Shown: positions 13,035 to 26,964, numbered from the stretch's first letter. The stretch is DNA of 64,000 nucleotides from Symbiodinium natans (GCA_905221605.1 CAJNDS010002377.1:368501-432500), one strand, 5' to 3'. Program-made: numbers and translations. Notes: generated from the letters alone by a model not told the origin.

Positions 13035-13079
13035 GGTTTAGGGTTTAGGGTTTAGGGTTTAGGGTTTAGGGTTTAGGGC
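13035..13079 (+). repeat. Interstitial telomere array (TTTAGGG)n
   Basis: Six perfect heptamers, in the opposite orientation to the decamer array 140 bases upstream. Confidence 0.95.
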
Positions 13080-13814
13080 AAAGTCATAGGACTTGGGTAG
13101 CCCAGAGCACGCAGCTGGAATGCATGTTTCCTGGAGGATTTCATGAATGGGACCCCAAGGTGAAGCGACTGTGGTAAGAAATCGTTGCGTAAGAAACGAG
13201 GCCCCTAAATCCGGAAGTCACAAGCTTCACCGCCACGAACTCATTGTCTTCCCCCCGGTGCGGCTGTGCAGGTAAGAGCCCTGCGGCGAAAAATGAACTG
13301 GTAGTCGGATAACGTGTCCTTGCCGCGACAGAGCGACAGAAAGGATGTGCTAGAAGCATCAAAGGGAACGTTGTGTTGGTAGAGTTTTTGCGGCTTCAGG
13401 TTGAGGGGTTGAGGGGGGGGGGGTGGGGCCGGGTGGGGGTGTTAAACTGTGCGCAGGACGCAGGGCTGCGTATACTTTTGCTACGATGTTTCAGAGGATT
13501 GAGGAGATCTACGGTGCTTCTCTGAAGCTTCTGATTCTACTTGGAAGGTCCAGGGGCGCTGGGAAACTAATCGGAAATTCAGAGGCAGCTGACGGAAGCC
13601 CGGAAAATGGGGGGGGGGGGGTTTCTGCTGCTTTGGCTTTCTTTGCACGGACACCTCCCCCTCCCGGCAGGAATTCAGCAACCAGCAACCCTACGATCAC
13701 CCAGAAAAGCCTGGATTCTGACTTCGTAGCTTCTGATGCCCTGGTTGGGTTTCCGACTCTTTGACTAACCCCCTTGAACAGTCCCCCAACCCCGTCCCAG
13801 AACCTGCCACCCCC

Positions 13815-14153
13815 CAAACCCTGAACCCTGAACCCTGAACCCTAAACCCTAAACCCTAAACCCCCGCAGGGTGGTTGCCTGCATGGTCGCCCCTGAGCAA
13901 AGAACACCTGTTAAGCGCCGAGCTGCGAAATTTTCGAAGGTTCTCCCCCAGTGTTGAGGGTTTAAGGTTTAGGGTTTAGGGTTTAGGATTAAGTGTGTCC
14001 TAACTTAGGGTATAGCACATAGGGCTCAGGGCAGGGTTTAGGGTCTAGGGTCTGAGGTTTCCGCAGGCGCTTCGGGTTTGAGGCTCCATGCGCCGAAGGA
14101 TCGGACCGAATTGAGCCGGGACTTTGTGCAAAAAGGGTTTAGGGTTTAGGGTT
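13815..14153. repeat. Cluster of short telomere-like arrays in both orientations
   Basis: C-rich 13815-13863 (with CCCTGAA variants), then G-rich 13956-13988, 14033-14052 and 14138-14153. The opposite orientations face each other across about 90 bases. Confidence 0.85.
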
Positions 14154-14624
14154 GTCCCAAACTCCCTTTTTTCCCAGTGGTCAGAGGTCTAGTCAGTACA
14201 CATGCTGGCCCAAACTCCCTAAACCCCAATCCCGGAACCCTACTTGAATTTTGTTGCGCCTTCGGTCTCTATGCGAATCTTCCCGTATTCATGAGCTGAA
14301 CAGAGAGCCTTGCCAGGGATACGAGTTGAACTACGATAGCGAACGTGGCAGCTCATACATGGAGCCTAAGAACACATTACCATTTAGTGTCTCCCTGGAC
14401 TCTCCCTACAGCCTGTATGAGCACGGCCTATCTTGACTGTACGATCATAGCTCTGCACCTCTTTACCTCCCTGCTCGGCTCTCTGATCATCAGAGCTACA
14501 GAATGGCAAGAAGCCTGGATGTGAACCCCTTGAGCCCTAAGCTGAGAAAGACTGCAAGGCTTGAAGGCAACTCCAAGCCTACGCCGAAGAATTTGCAGAG
14601 CCTCAGCTGTCAAACTTCGGCACC

Positions 14625-14658
14625 AACCCTGAACCCTAAACCCTAAACCCTAAACCCT
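14625..14658 (-). repeat. Short interstitial telomere array
   Basis: Four CCCTAAA units and one CCCTGAA variant. A further degenerate C-rich patch lies at 15555-15606. Confidence 0.85.
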
Positions 14659-16194
14659 CGCGGCACTCTACTATTTGAGTCGGAGTTGACTCTCGGCTTT
14701 GCGATGCCAAGAAGTTCCAAAGAGGCTTCGGTCCTTGCCAGTTTGGGGGAATGCTGCGGGCTGCACTCAGCCCTCACAAGAACCTATAGCGCCTCATCTG
14801 AATCCGAAGCCCCTTCCCCCCCCCTCCCCCCCCGAAGCCCCAGAAAGCCCAAACCTTAGAATCCCCAAGTCCCCCAAACACACCATCAGGTAAGGGACCC
14901 CTCCATGCGGCTGGCCAAGTTCACAGCATCACCCATGCATCCTGGAAGGGGCACAAAAAAAGAGCTTCGAAAACTTTCGCACAGAGGGTCCCCTCCTGCT
15001 CTTTAAGGGCACTCTTAGGCTCTCGTTTGGACCCTTCCCACACAGGATCGGAATGCCAAAAGGCTTTCCGTTTTCTTTGCTGCATTCTTCGAACATATTT
15101 TCAAGTTGCGCAGGAGTTCAATTCAGGCGCACGATGCTGAAACTCAACGGTCCTGCGGAAGGTTATGTGATGTGTCTGAGGATGTGTTCATGCTGTGCAA
15201 AAAATCGGCCGGAGCCTCTCTTAACCAATGTGCCAATTCCAATTCAGGTACCCGCAACCCGATAACCCCTGGAGCACACGAACCCCAAAGACCTTCCCCC
15301 CCCACCCTCGCAAATGTAGGGGTCTTAATAATTGGAATAGGGTTTTGGGGGGTTCTTCTAGCATATACTTATACAGGGACTACAAGGGAATACTATTAGT
15401 AATTGTTCCGAACCCCTATATTGAACCCTGGAACCATGCGCCCAGCCGCTTAGCTCCGACTGGTTTCCATGCTGAGGGCTCCGATTCTCCGGACTCTTAA
15501 TTCATGAGCAGGAGCCGCACGAAGCCCATGGGAATCCGCACGGCATGCGGGGGCCCTAAACTCCCTAAACCCTAAACCCTGAACTGGCCCTCAACCCTAA
15601 ACCCTACTACCACATAAACGCTAAACCTTACCATTTTCGGTACCTCCGTAAACTCCCTAAACACCCCGACCCCACGAAAGCTCGCACTCTGGGGGCCCAC
15701 GCCGAATTTCAACCGTCGCGCAGATCCAATCAGTCCCGAGAGCACCGAGCCACTGTGGATGCCAATCCCTGGGTAGGGCTTTTCGGGTTCAGGGTTCAGG
15801 GTTGACAGGTGGCGGGGGTCACAACCACCGGGATGTTCTGTACTTTTTTTGTGAGAAGGGGGCACGTCCTAGCCCCTGAGGCCATCTACGTCTTGCATCC
15901 TCAACCAACAAACCCCAATGCCCACCCCTTTGAGTCAACTGAAGCCCCCCCCCCCACCCCCCAAGTGCTTAGCAAGCAACGAATGCTCAGCGGAGGCAGC
16001 CCGTAGCTCGTAAGCTGATGATTCCTTGTCTGGGCTCGGCTCAAGAACTCTCAGCCGAGGGCGTGTAAGAGGCTTTAAGATATTCTGAGATGCTCACACA
16101 GGCTTTCAGGATCCCAACAATATACATGTGCTTTGAGTCTCACAGGCAATGGTGTGCATGTCTTCTTAGGCATAATCAACCTACAGCCAGAACT

Positions 16195-16242
16195 GACACT
16201 GACACTGACACACACACACACAGAGACACACAGACACACACA

Positions 16243-16278
<36 letters not shown>
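16195..16278. repeat. Compound (CA)n(GA)n microsatellite
   Basis: Acacac units with CAGA interruptions, then nine GA units. Confidence 0.95.
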
Positions 16279-17709
16279 CACTGGCACAAGAGGCATCAAC
16301 CTGCTGGATGATGTTGCTCCGTGAGCGTGCCGCGTGTATCTAGCCGCTGGCACTCCACAACACACCAACCCTAGTTGCGCATCAGAGCAGCTTGCTAAAC
16401 ACACAAGTAGAAACCTTTGCAGCCCAGAAGCAGGTGTGGCACAGCACGCTGCATCGCAATGGCTGTCATGCAAGCCTAAGGGGCAGGGGTGCCGGAAGTT
16501 CTTGCAAGTCGTTTGGCTGTTAGAAGGATGAGGCTTCGTAGCCCAGAACCTCGCAGTATCCTTCGCACGTCTTCCCGCTATCCGGACAAAAAATCTGTTC
16601 CGAAAAATGGTCCCCTTGCTTTTGGAGAGCACGGCTTGCGCTTGCGTTTGTCATCGGACGACCTTGTGTTGCTGCTCGAACAACCCTACAATCAAAAGCC
16701 CATCTTTTGGGAATTACGAGGAATAATCATCGCTATAATTTTCATAATGACAATAAGTAGTGGTGATAATCATAGCAATAGTAATAGTAATATGCAACAA
16801 CGATAAGAAGAATAATCATAATAGTAATAGCACTTGGGGCTTGGGATCCACGACTGCCGACACGCCTTCGTGGCGTGGTCGCTGACATCCTGCCAGGCAA
16901 CTCAACGAATGTGTCTTGGCCAGGGCTGCGCTGCTCTATGCCTCTGTGCCCCTTATGCCCTTCACCTCCATCCTTGAATCCCCCGAGTATTGAGTAAAAC
17001 CCGAGAAGCTCAAACAACAGTTGCAAGCCCCTGCGGCTAAATCTCTTGAAGCCTGGAATTTATTGAGGGTTTGGTTCAGAATGTTCCGAAAGTACCAAGA
17101 AATACAGCGCTTTTTTCTGCGGATGCTGAGAGGGGGCTGGAAAAGTAGCTGTTGCAGACTTTGACCACGTAAAGATCAACGATGGTTCGGGGACCTCCTA
17201 GTTGGGCATATGGTCATATATGGGGTGTTGCGAGTGTGAGCAGTACACTGCTTTGAAACATTGCTGTAGAATGCCGTAGAAACTACGGGAAACTACGGCA
17301 ATGTATCATATTCAATGAAGGTTTAGTCGTGCTTTTTAGTCCTACGTGGATCACCCTAACATCACATTTTCGCTGAGCAGCTCGCTCCTTATCGCCGCGC
17401 AATCCACGTCCCCAGTGCTTGAAACATAATGGACCACTATCATCATACATAAGCAAGTATGCACATCTACCCACATAATTGTATAAGAACTATACTCCCC
17501 TCAGAACCATAAAAAAGATATGTTTTAATATCCTCTTGGGTTTATATGAACAAAAAGAAAAATAAATCCAAAGGGGATGTAGAGAATATGAGAATAGTAT
17601 GGTAGGTATACTCATACGCCTGGGTCACACGTGGCCAGCGCTGCTCCCTGCCTCGGGAGTGTTCCAGAAGATCAGCAGGCCGTCCCCCAGGATTTCTGCA
17701 ATCTCTCCT

Positions 17710-17749
17710 GTTTAGGGTTTAGGGTTTAGGGTTTAGGGTTTAGGGTTTA
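17710..17749 (+). repeat. Interstitial telomere array (TTTAGGG)n
   Basis: Nearly six perfect units; a second, imperfect G-rich patch follows at 17858-17884. Confidence 0.9.
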
Positions 17750-20700
17750 CTCGGCGCTATCTCTGAGTCTGAGCAACTGAGCGCGACTGCACTGTGAACC
17801 AGCACATCATCGGGACCATTCCCCAGCAGTAGTGGAACTACTGGGCGGCAGCCCAAGTTTAGGGTTTTGGGTTTAGGGTTTAATTAGGGTCCTCTTAAAC
17901 ACTTCTGCAAGACGGGAGACGACTCTACATCCCTTGAACCCTACGAGTTGAAGGCGCCTTGAACACAGCAAGTCTATAAGTATAGTTCCTGAACAGTTGA
18001 TGCCTTCGCAACCTCTGCTTCCTCTGCAGCTGGCATGAAGCATTTGTTTTCATGCTCGAAGCTTTTTGAAGCAAGTCATCCCGTAGATACCGCAGGGCAC
18101 TCGGGGGTCTTTGGAAATCGATTTCTCTGCCCGCACGAAGTTCCATTCAACTTTCGGACTTGCTCCTTTTTTCTGGGCTTGCAAGAGTTCCTGGGTCTTT
18201 GAAACTGGAGACCTCCAGGCCCCAGTAGCAAGATCCCAGGAAGCATCTGGACAACGCATCATAAGGCAATCTTCTAAACAGTGTACACAAAGAAAGCAGC
18301 CAAGTTTGTTCGCAAGGGCTCATGCCACAAAACCTACAGTAATTCTACACCCCAGCAGAACTTTGAGAGCTTTGAAGGCTTTATAGGGTTCTTAAGGTGA
18401 GGCAGGGGCCGTCCTACGTCCGAAGCCAAGCCTGTCTAGTACTCCCAAGTCTTAAGACCGACGGGGCCTTGGTAGCTCTCCACCAATGTGGTCATCACGC
18501 CCAGGTACCTCTGCTCTCAAAGGGCTCTGAGGGAACACGCTGAACCCATGAAAAAAAAACCTCTTGAGCTCTCAGGGGAGTCCTTTGAACCATCATGAGC
18601 AAAAGCTGGGCCAAGAACACGAGGGGTGCGATTTGCGCGGAGCTCTTGAAGACAGAGAGGCAAGCCTCCTTCTTGCAACAAGTGCTCTCAGGTCCGCGGA
18701 GCAGGACATGAAAGGAGCTTAAGCCCCAGGTCAGCATCCACTCCGTTGGACGAACTAGAGCAATACAAGGTAGGTCGGGATGCGAGCACGGCATTTGCTT
18801 CGAAGTGGGTCTACGTACGGCCTACGGCCCTGGGGATATCTCAGTCACTCGAGAAAGACCATCGAAATCCCGAACGAAGCCCTGAAGAGGGAAAGAAATA
18901 CGTGCTCGACGTTGCTGAGTGTGAGGCCGAGTCAGGAGAAACAGCAGGTCGGCCTGCCGGCAGCTTCTTTTACGGACTCCCGACTCCAAGGTTGCGGCGG
19001 TGAATGGTTGCAAGTCGTTGAGGTTTTTTTTTTTTGCGGTTCTGTCACAGCCTCTGCCGGATTCGTTTTGAGGGCGTCGATGCATGCTGAAACGCACATT
19101 TTACAAAGACATGTGACCCCTGGCAATGGCTCTGCAAGGTCCTTAGACCCCAAAAAAACGTCCTTAGACCCCGCAAAAACAACATCTGAAAGCCACAGTG
19201 CTTCAAGCGAAAGGGGTTTGTGTGGGAGCTGCTGAGTTGGTTTGCTTTACATTCGCACTGTAGCCAAGAACCCAACGAACAAGTCTTGAGCTGCAGTTGT
19301 GGAGGGCCACACAGAGATTTTCTCATGAACCCGAGCACGCCGCGGGCGTGTCCTGGACTTTGAGCACCCAAGGTGACAGGCCCTCTAAACCTCAAAAACC
19401 GGCCCCCAAGCCCCAACAACTCACCGTCCTGTGAGCTGGGTTGAAAGTCCCATCCGGTTAACTTCTCCCCGGAGGAGGGAGGAGAAACAATGGGAAGTTT
19501 TTGTGCTGGGGGCTGGCTGTCATGTTCCATGACCTCTGCTCTCAAAGGATACTTGGAACTTCCACCGTTGGATTGGCAGATGTACTACTGTAAATCCGGT
19601 GTCCGGATTTCCCGTCCTGGCTCTCGGGGGCATTTTTCCGACCCAAGCCCAGGGACGCAATTTCGCGCTCGCGCACGTCGGTCTCCGATTCCTTTTCACT
19701 GCAAATGAAGAAACAAAAGAGCTGCCAACTTGGAACGCAACAGCTACTCCCCCCAAGGCTCTGCAACAACTCCCTCTCCTCAAGCCCGCCTCGCTTAGAG
19801 ACTCGGCGATGGTTGTGAAGTTCGCAATGTCAGAGAACATGATAGTAACCTCCGGAATCACAAGCTACAAGCATAATGGTATAAAAGTATAATGGTACAA
19901 TAGTCTACTTGTCTGATGTAGTAGGAGGAGTATAGGGCTTCTCGCAGGAAAGGCTCCGCAAACACCGTTTAAGCCGAGTTCGGGCCTTGGGGACTTTAGG
20001 GCCCCCTTTCGGGTTTCTTGCCTGTCGGCGTTTGGCGTGGAGCAGCTGCGGATAATGGCGTGGCCGACCTCGAGCACAGCATTCATCGATGTCCCCCCAC
20101 ATTGCTCTTTAGATGCTCCAAAAGCAGGCGTCATGGGAACCGCAGAGAATTGAGAGCTGCACTTTGGGGAGACGAGGCGCTGGGCGATCTTTGCGGAGCT
20201 CCGCATGGACCCCCCCCCCCTACCCCCCCCCAAGCCCCCCCAAAGCCCCCATAAGTCGCTTCAAGTCCGCTCTTATGTCATGGGGAAGAATGTTGGGGTA
20301 GGCTCAAGCAACTCAAAAAGTCCCACGTCCGCTCTGACAAAGACTCCCGGACTCCGAGAAGGCAGTCTCCCATGATGCCGAGGGCATTTTGCATTGCAGA
20401 TCCGTAGATGTTGGACGCTGTTTGGTACGATGTCATCGGTCGGTGTGGCCCCCTCGTCATGGGGAGCGCCCTGCGTTTCAATTGTTGTTTTCTGAGCTTC
20501 TGGTATCACACCCGGCTCAGGTGATGCGCACCTGCGTGGTCGGATTGTCCCAGGCCCCTGCCAAGTTCAAGGAGGAGGAGGCGCCCCGAACCCTCACTCC
20601 TTTCCTCATTCCCCCAAGAAAGAGCAGAAAAACCGAGTGGTCTGAAAAACCTGCGAAAACCTACTCTGCGACTTTTCGGATGTGTCACCAATCACCAAGC

Positions 20701-21610
20701 CTGAAGTATAAAAGGGCATAGGCTTCGTAGCAAACATCGAACGCCCTCTGAAACACCTCCGGCGTTCTGAAGGCCGATTTTCTGGCCCTTCGGATGTTTG
20801 ACGAAGGGTCGGGGGTTGAGGGCCTTATCATAAGCCATGTGGTGCCCCATCTGCACAGCAGTGTTTTTAGTTGCACCTCATGAGGCTGCTGCACGAGATG
20901 TTAGCTGCAAGCTCCTAAACCGAAAACCCCGGCTGAAGGCTCCGGCTAACAATGTCTCGCACCACCTTCTTCGGAACAAAGCGGGTGAAGGTCTCGACAC
21001 CCCTGCACGCGTGCTGGCATCGAGGCTTTGCATTCGGGGAGTGGCATCCAGGCGCGGGCCCTCGAACCCTGACCCAAACAAGCCACAGCCCGGGTTGAAA
21101 ACTTCCCCGAACCCTACAAGCCGGGTCCCTCCCTCCCCTCCCTCCTCCCCAGCTCAGCATCAGTATGCGCTTGGCAGTTCCTGGGTACCTGTCCCTGTAC
21201 TGTGTAAACCCGATGCCGCCCTAAGAAATACCCTGTAACCCTCAGCACGACACCTGGAAATCCAGATCGCGAAGCCCAAGCCTGAAACCCGCCTGAAAGC
21301 CTTCGAGCAGCCAAAAGCACTGGGATGCAGATTCCCACTTCAGGAGGGGCGCTCGAGTGGCTTGGGGTCTTTGGGCTGCACCTTTTTTGCTAAGGGCAAA
21401 GCTTACATCTTGGCCCATGGCACTTTGGCTGGTCTACACTGAAAACTTCATGCGCTTGTTCTTTGAAAACATGTCTCCGTACTGCACATAAGAGCACTAT
21501 GTCAGTACCCTAAACCCCAACAATCCAATCGAGTCAGCCTCATCAGCTGGCAGAACGCATTCTGGAGGTTGCAGACTTCCTGCCCAACATGGGGGGGGGG
21601 TCTCCGAAAT

Positions 21611-21693
21611 TAGGGGTACCTTGTTGGGGGTATTATTACAAGGGAATCCTACTATTTCTATATTGGGGGTCCCCCATTTTCGTAAACCCCCAC
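21611..21693. repeat. Dispersed G/C-run repeat family, copy A
   Basis: Shares with the 26101 copy the ordered blocks CCTTGTTGGGG, TATTACAAGGGAATCCTACT, GGGGGTCCCCC, ATTTTCGTAAACCCCCA. Preceded by a poly-G run. Confidence 0.8.
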
Positions 21694-22639
21694 ATCATCG
21701 GCACAAAGGAGTTCTGGCTTTGTTCGGCATCTACAGACTTCTATCCAGCCCAGCCCCTGGGCTTGTTGCGTAGAATCGGAACTGTGCGCTCTACAAACGA
21801 AGAGGAAGTAAATTAGAGTTTGAGGGCACAAACGATCCAAAATAAGACCCAACAACTTGGAACGAATGAAGCCCTACGACGATATGGCAACTCTGGTGTC
21901 AGGGAGCCCCAAAAGCCCCCTCGGCCCGCAGCCCTCAGTCTTCACAAGCCGCGCATCTTACAAAACCAGCGTTAAACCCCCTTCGTCCCCGCAGTCGGTA
22001 GTTCTGAAGCCAAAGCCTCGAGATTTTTTTGCCTCAGGGACATCTGCTTGTGGCTGGGCATCACCAGAGAACAAATTATCCGAAGCTCCCCAACTAGATC
22101 GGCGACGGCCACCCGAACCCCTCAAAGTTAGAAGCGCGCCTTAATCCGGGAACGGTGCCCCTCACGAAGCTGAGACAGTTGGCGATCATCAAACTCTAGG
22201 ACCTCGATTCAGGCTGGGTCAAGGGACAGGAATCTAAAGGTAAGGGCGTAGGGTCGTGAGTCGTGTGTGGTAGTACTTGGTTTCTTGTTGCTCTCTTTGT
22301 TCCAAGCGAAACCCTTGATGCAGCCAAACCTTGCGAGAATTCTCACGGATGAGGGCTGGAGGTTTCGTTGCCTCTTAGCCCCCAGTGCATGGACCACTAC
22401 ATTACATAGAAGGGGAAAACCCTCAATTCGCCACAGCTTTGGCCGAGAGGCGTCTAGAACAAGCAGAGCAGGATATCCTTCCCCCTCAACGCACACCCCG
22501 GTGGGACATGCCCGAACCGCTTTGGAGAAGCTGCAATTCGGTGCCACTGGGGCCCCCCTCTTATCCCTTCAAAACTCAGGACGCGCGCGCATCTGCGATG
22601 CGCCCGCCTTGGGCTGGAGCCCGGCTGCTGAGGCGGCGG

Positions 22640-22666
22640 GCGCGCGCGCGCGCGCGCGCGCGCGCG
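22640..22666. repeat. (CG)n dinucleotide tract
   Basis: Twenty-seven bases of uninterrupted alternating G and C, a classic Z-DNA-forming sequence. Confidence 0.95.
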
Positions 22667-23339
22667 ACAGCGTTTACAACTTCAAAAGCCCCGGGCAACC
22701 CTGAAAGTGAGCCCTGCGGCATTTTTACAATTATACGAGTCGGTTGAGCTGCTGAGCCCCAAAGACCGTCCAAAAACACGAGGCAGAGATGGCATTGGAG
22801 GTAGCCACGTTTTCAATTGAGCCCGAAAAAACCCAAACCCGACAGAAGATCTGGCTTTTGAGGTAGAAGCCACTGCACATTCGCTCTCCTGAGCCTCCGA
22901 CTCCAACCTTGACCATGAGCTCCTTCAAGTTGGCCAGCTCCTGTTTTTGAGTGTGGTGCTTGGTAATCCCATGCGGACATGTGAGACGTTCGAACTCCAC
23001 ATTTTGTGAGAGAAGAGACTACGGATGCTCGTACTTCCTTTCCGAGTTTCTTTCCTGCCGACAGAAAAGCAAGTGCCATGCAGAGAAGAGTTTTGGGGTA
23101 GTGGGTGGAGGGGGGAGGGTAACAATACTAAGAATAAAAAGAATAATAACAATAATAAGAACAACAAAACTCAAAATAACACGTTCTGCGATCTCTGAAA
23201 GGCAAGTGTGGTTTTGCGCAGGCACACTGCGCCTCCAGCGGATGTGATACAAACCAGCTGAGGACCAGCAACACAAGAACGGCCTGGGATGCATTTGGAG
23301 GCTGTGAGGGCTCATGGGCTTTTAGGACCCATGTGCCGT

Positions 23340-23388
23340 GGTTTAGGGTTTAGGGTTTAGGGTTTAGGGTTTAGGGGTTAGGGGTTAG
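23340..23388 (+). repeat. Interstitial telomere array with terminal TTAGGGG variants
   Basis: Five TTTAGGG units followed by two TTAGGGG-type units. Confidence 0.9.
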
Positions 23389-23993
23389 CAGCGAGCTCGG
23401 TGAGCTCTGCACAACTCCCAGCCAACATATGCAAGCTAAGGAGGTTCTTGAGGTCTCTGCTGGTTCTCCAAAGCTCGTATGCCCCAAAGAAGCTGCCCAA
23501 CGTACTGGCATGAGGACCCCATGGAATTCTAAAACAACCCTTGTGCCGGGATCCCCACAATAGCTGAACCTCATAATAACACCAACAACCACTACATATT
23601 CACATGGCTTGACTATCCAAGGATTTGAAAAAATTGAAAAATTCGCCTCGGCTTCCTGCCGAGAAGCGTCTGGAACAAGCCGAGGCGGCGCGCGCAAGCG
23701 ATTGCAATTAAGCCTTAAACCGTCAAGCCTCAAAGCCCATGCCTGGTGATCACCCGACACACATCAGCCACTAACCTGGAAAGGCTTCTTTTCAAGACGC
23801 AGTGACTTACTTGCCCGCGTCGAGCACTAGAATTCACCCCCCCCCCCGGCCTCCGAACCCCCGAACCCCTTAAAGCAACTCTCCTCATGCAGAAACATTT
23901 GAAGCCAACTCCGGTCGCCGAGGCGCCACAACCGCAGCCGTGACCAGGGAGTAAAGCGCCTGGTGACCCCGGGAGACGCGGATCTTCCAATAT

Positions 23994-23997
23994 ATCA

Positions 23998-24036
<39 letters not shown>

Positions 24037-24115
24037 CTCTCTCTCTGCCGTTGCATACATACATATATATATATATACATATGTATGCATATTACTATAT
24101 ATATATATAGATATA
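23994..24115. repeat. AT microsatellite cluster
   Basis: Several (AT)n tracts separated by short CATACATA and CTCTCTCTCT pieces. Similar clusters occur at 49931-50035, 51216-51234, 51411-51490 and 58228-58350, the last four in introns of the LRR gene. Confidence 0.9.
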
Positions 24116-25490
24116 TGCGTATATAGACTACATGATACCATACTAGATATCAGGCAAGAATCTGCCTTGAAGGAGACATTGAACAGGATTGGGCTGAAAA
24201 AGGCACTCGGGAGGCAGTCTAGCAGCGCGCGAGCACTAGGCGAACGAGGAATGAGGATCCATGACCTAAACCCTGAACCCTAAACCCTTGTTCGTTCAGG
24301 TTGACCAAAAACTACGCCCAACAAGAAGTCCTCAAACATCGAGTGCCGGCGTACCCTCCAACGCCTGTCCCTACATGGGGCAAAAAGGGTTGGCATTTTT
24401 TCAAGGTGCTGGCCCCGTAGGCTTTGACCAAATTGGTTTTACAAGGTTTGAGGGACCGAAAACTTGAGGACTCAAGCACCGAGTTTAGGGTTTCGGGTCT
24501 AGGGTGATTTTCCGGGAGTTGATTGCTCCAGCGGCAGGGGCTTGTAGGAATGTGCTGAGGCCATGCCATGCGAAAGAAACACACCAACCTCACGACTGAA
24601 TACGTCCCTCTTTCACCAGAAAATCTTATTGCATGAGACCTCACACCCTTGCAGCACCAAGGTGCCAAGGAACAAACCAGACCCTAAACCCAAAAAAAAA
24701 ACAATGCCAAGTTGCAAGGAGAGAGTTAAACTTGAGCTGCTCGGCAGCTTCAACCTCCACGTGGCTGACTTTGGGGGTCCTACATAACTCTACGATAAAT
24801 AGCCCCCCCCCCCCCCCAACAAATAAACAACTTTTAGGGTTCAGGGTTTAGGGTTTGGTACTCGTAATTATGTAGGCCCCTATACTTCTCTGGCAGGAGC
24901 TTTCGCCGGCAATTGCTCGAGCGTCACGGTTCTGAATTCCTGAAGTCTGAGACTGAGATGGGGAACCTATAATGACCGACCCCTTTACCGCCAAATCAAC
25001 TTAGCCACGGCATGCACGTCGTGGCACGGCTGCTGTGCTTCAATCGCTGCTTAGGAGCTGTTTGGTATAAAGGGGAAGGCTTCTGATTGATCCCAAATGC
25101 TTTGACTTTTCATATCTCAAAGCGCCTGAGCCATCGATTCCTTCGTGCGCTCCATGGTCAGTGAGACAAGGCTGTCGTGGAAGATCGTCGGCACAACAGT
25201 GACCTCTGAGGGGGCCCAGGACTTGAGGCGGAGGCGCAGCGTGGTGAGGGGGTTGCCACACTCGCGAGTGTCTCTGGTACTTCAACGGGTTGCGACACAT
25301 GACTTTTGTGTCTCTCCCCCCAAATCGAAAAGCGGACCCGAAAACCAAGAATCCTGGTTTCCGCCGGAGGGCTATGAGCCAGCTGGTCTCAGAGTCCAGG
25401 TCCAGGCGGTGGGCGCCAACGATCATGCAATCCTGAACCCGAAACCCTAAACCCTTGTGGGGAAGCATGAACCGAGGGCGGCGACACCAG

Positions 25491-26062
25491 ACCCCTAAAC
25501 CCTAAACCCTACACCCTAGACAGGCCCAAACCCTGCTTGGGTGTTTCGTGTTTCGGTGGCGGTGGGTTCGAAGTCAGGGCCCTGTATAGTTAGTACTAAT
25601 TAGTAGGCACAGTGTATGCAGCCCAGATTTTGAAGCATCAGCCGCTTCTTGAGGCTAAGACTCTAAGGTCCAGATTCCTATGCTCAACAACGGAAAGCCC
25701 CTTTTTTTGCAACTGGGACTTGGTGAATGCCAGAAAGCAATCCTGGAAAGCCCTCAGCCCGAAACCCTAAACTATAAGCCCTATAAGCCCTAAGCAACCC
25801 CTGGCGCCGTTTGAAGAGCCCGGTGGCAAGGTCATGATTCCAGCTCGCTGTCTGGGCATCGCAGTCCTTCAGTCAACCCCTTTCGACCCCCTTAAGCCCT
25901 TATATAGGGCCAGGGGTTTAGGGTTTAGGGTTGAGGGTTTAGGGTCAGGGGTTTAGTCGCTCACTCTCGCACAAAGGCCGGCAAGGTCCATGGGTCCATT
26001 CATCCAGGGGTTTAGGGTTTGGGGTTCAGGGTCACTATGCAGGGTTTAGGGTTCAGGGTTTT
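25491..26062. repeat. Cluster of degenerate telomere-like patches
   Basis: C-rich patch 25491-25521, then G-rich patches near 25915-25960 and 26008-26062 with TTGAGGG, TTCAGGG and TTTGGGG variants. Confidence 0.8.
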
Positions 26063-26100
26063 GGCCCCTTAAACCCTATATGGTGGTTTCCAAAACTCTG

Positions 26101-26190
26101 GTGCCTTATTGGGGCCCTTGTTTATTACAAAGGAATCCTACTATTTGGGGGGCTATTTTAGGGGTCCCCTATTTTCGTAAACCCCCATAT
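26101..26190. repeat. Dispersed G/C-run repeat family, copy B
   Basis: Aligns along its whole length with 21611-21693, with small indels, and ends at a telomere-like patch (26190-26200). Related fragments: 15325-15425, 38611-38643, 43305-43410 and 62690-62740. Confidence 0.8.
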
Positions 26191-26964
26191 AGGGTTTAGG
26201 GCTAAACCTTGTTCCCTACCCCAGCTAGGATCTTATTTGTGTGAGCTATGGAAATTGGCCTTTTATCGGTGCTGTGCGGACGTGCTATAAGACTTGCTCA
26301 GGACTGGCCACAATCCGTTCTGCAAGCGATACGCGCTACCTTGCTGACACCCTCAACTCCAGCATGGCAGCCAAGAAAAGCAAAACTGGCAAAGCCCAGG
26401 GCAAACCACTAAGAGCGAGGTTCTGGAACTCCAGAATTGAACCTTCAAGGAATATCACGGCAACCTTTCGAGATGGCCAACCTGGTACGTGAAGTTTTCG
26501 GCGCTCGCTGCGGCCAGAGAGTAGTGTAAGATGGTGGGGGACGTTCTCCTGGCAGACAGGGTTCAGCTATTTCCGTCGGCTTTTCAACACAAAGTCCGGA
26601 CCTCCTGTTTACAAAGAAGCCCTCCATGCTGGGTTTATAAGGCTTATAGGGCCCTAAGGTTCACTGGGCTTTAAGCTGCCTCCGCCTTGCAGTCGAGATG
26701 CAGCTGGGAAGCGTTCATGCCGCCGAACTTCGCTTCCTGCATGCTCGAAACTAAATTAAACCAAGTCAAAAAGCGTAGCTCCTTCATTTTTGCAGGGCTT
26801 CTCTCGGTGCTTGACTGTATTTTAAGGGGTGTCCGCTTTGCGGAGCTGGTCCGCACGCAGCTCGAGACGCGAACCACTCTCAACAACGCCATCGTCTGAA
26901 ATTCTTTAAAATCTCGTTCAGACTCTTCTTACTACTTATCTTCGTACATCTTGGATATGCCCTT

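Larger units (their letters stand above)
15620..23300. other. No recognisable gene
   Basis: Low-coding sequence with the repeats listed separately. Degenerate AAT/TAG-rich stretches occur at 16730-16830 and 23120-23180. Confidence 0.45.
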
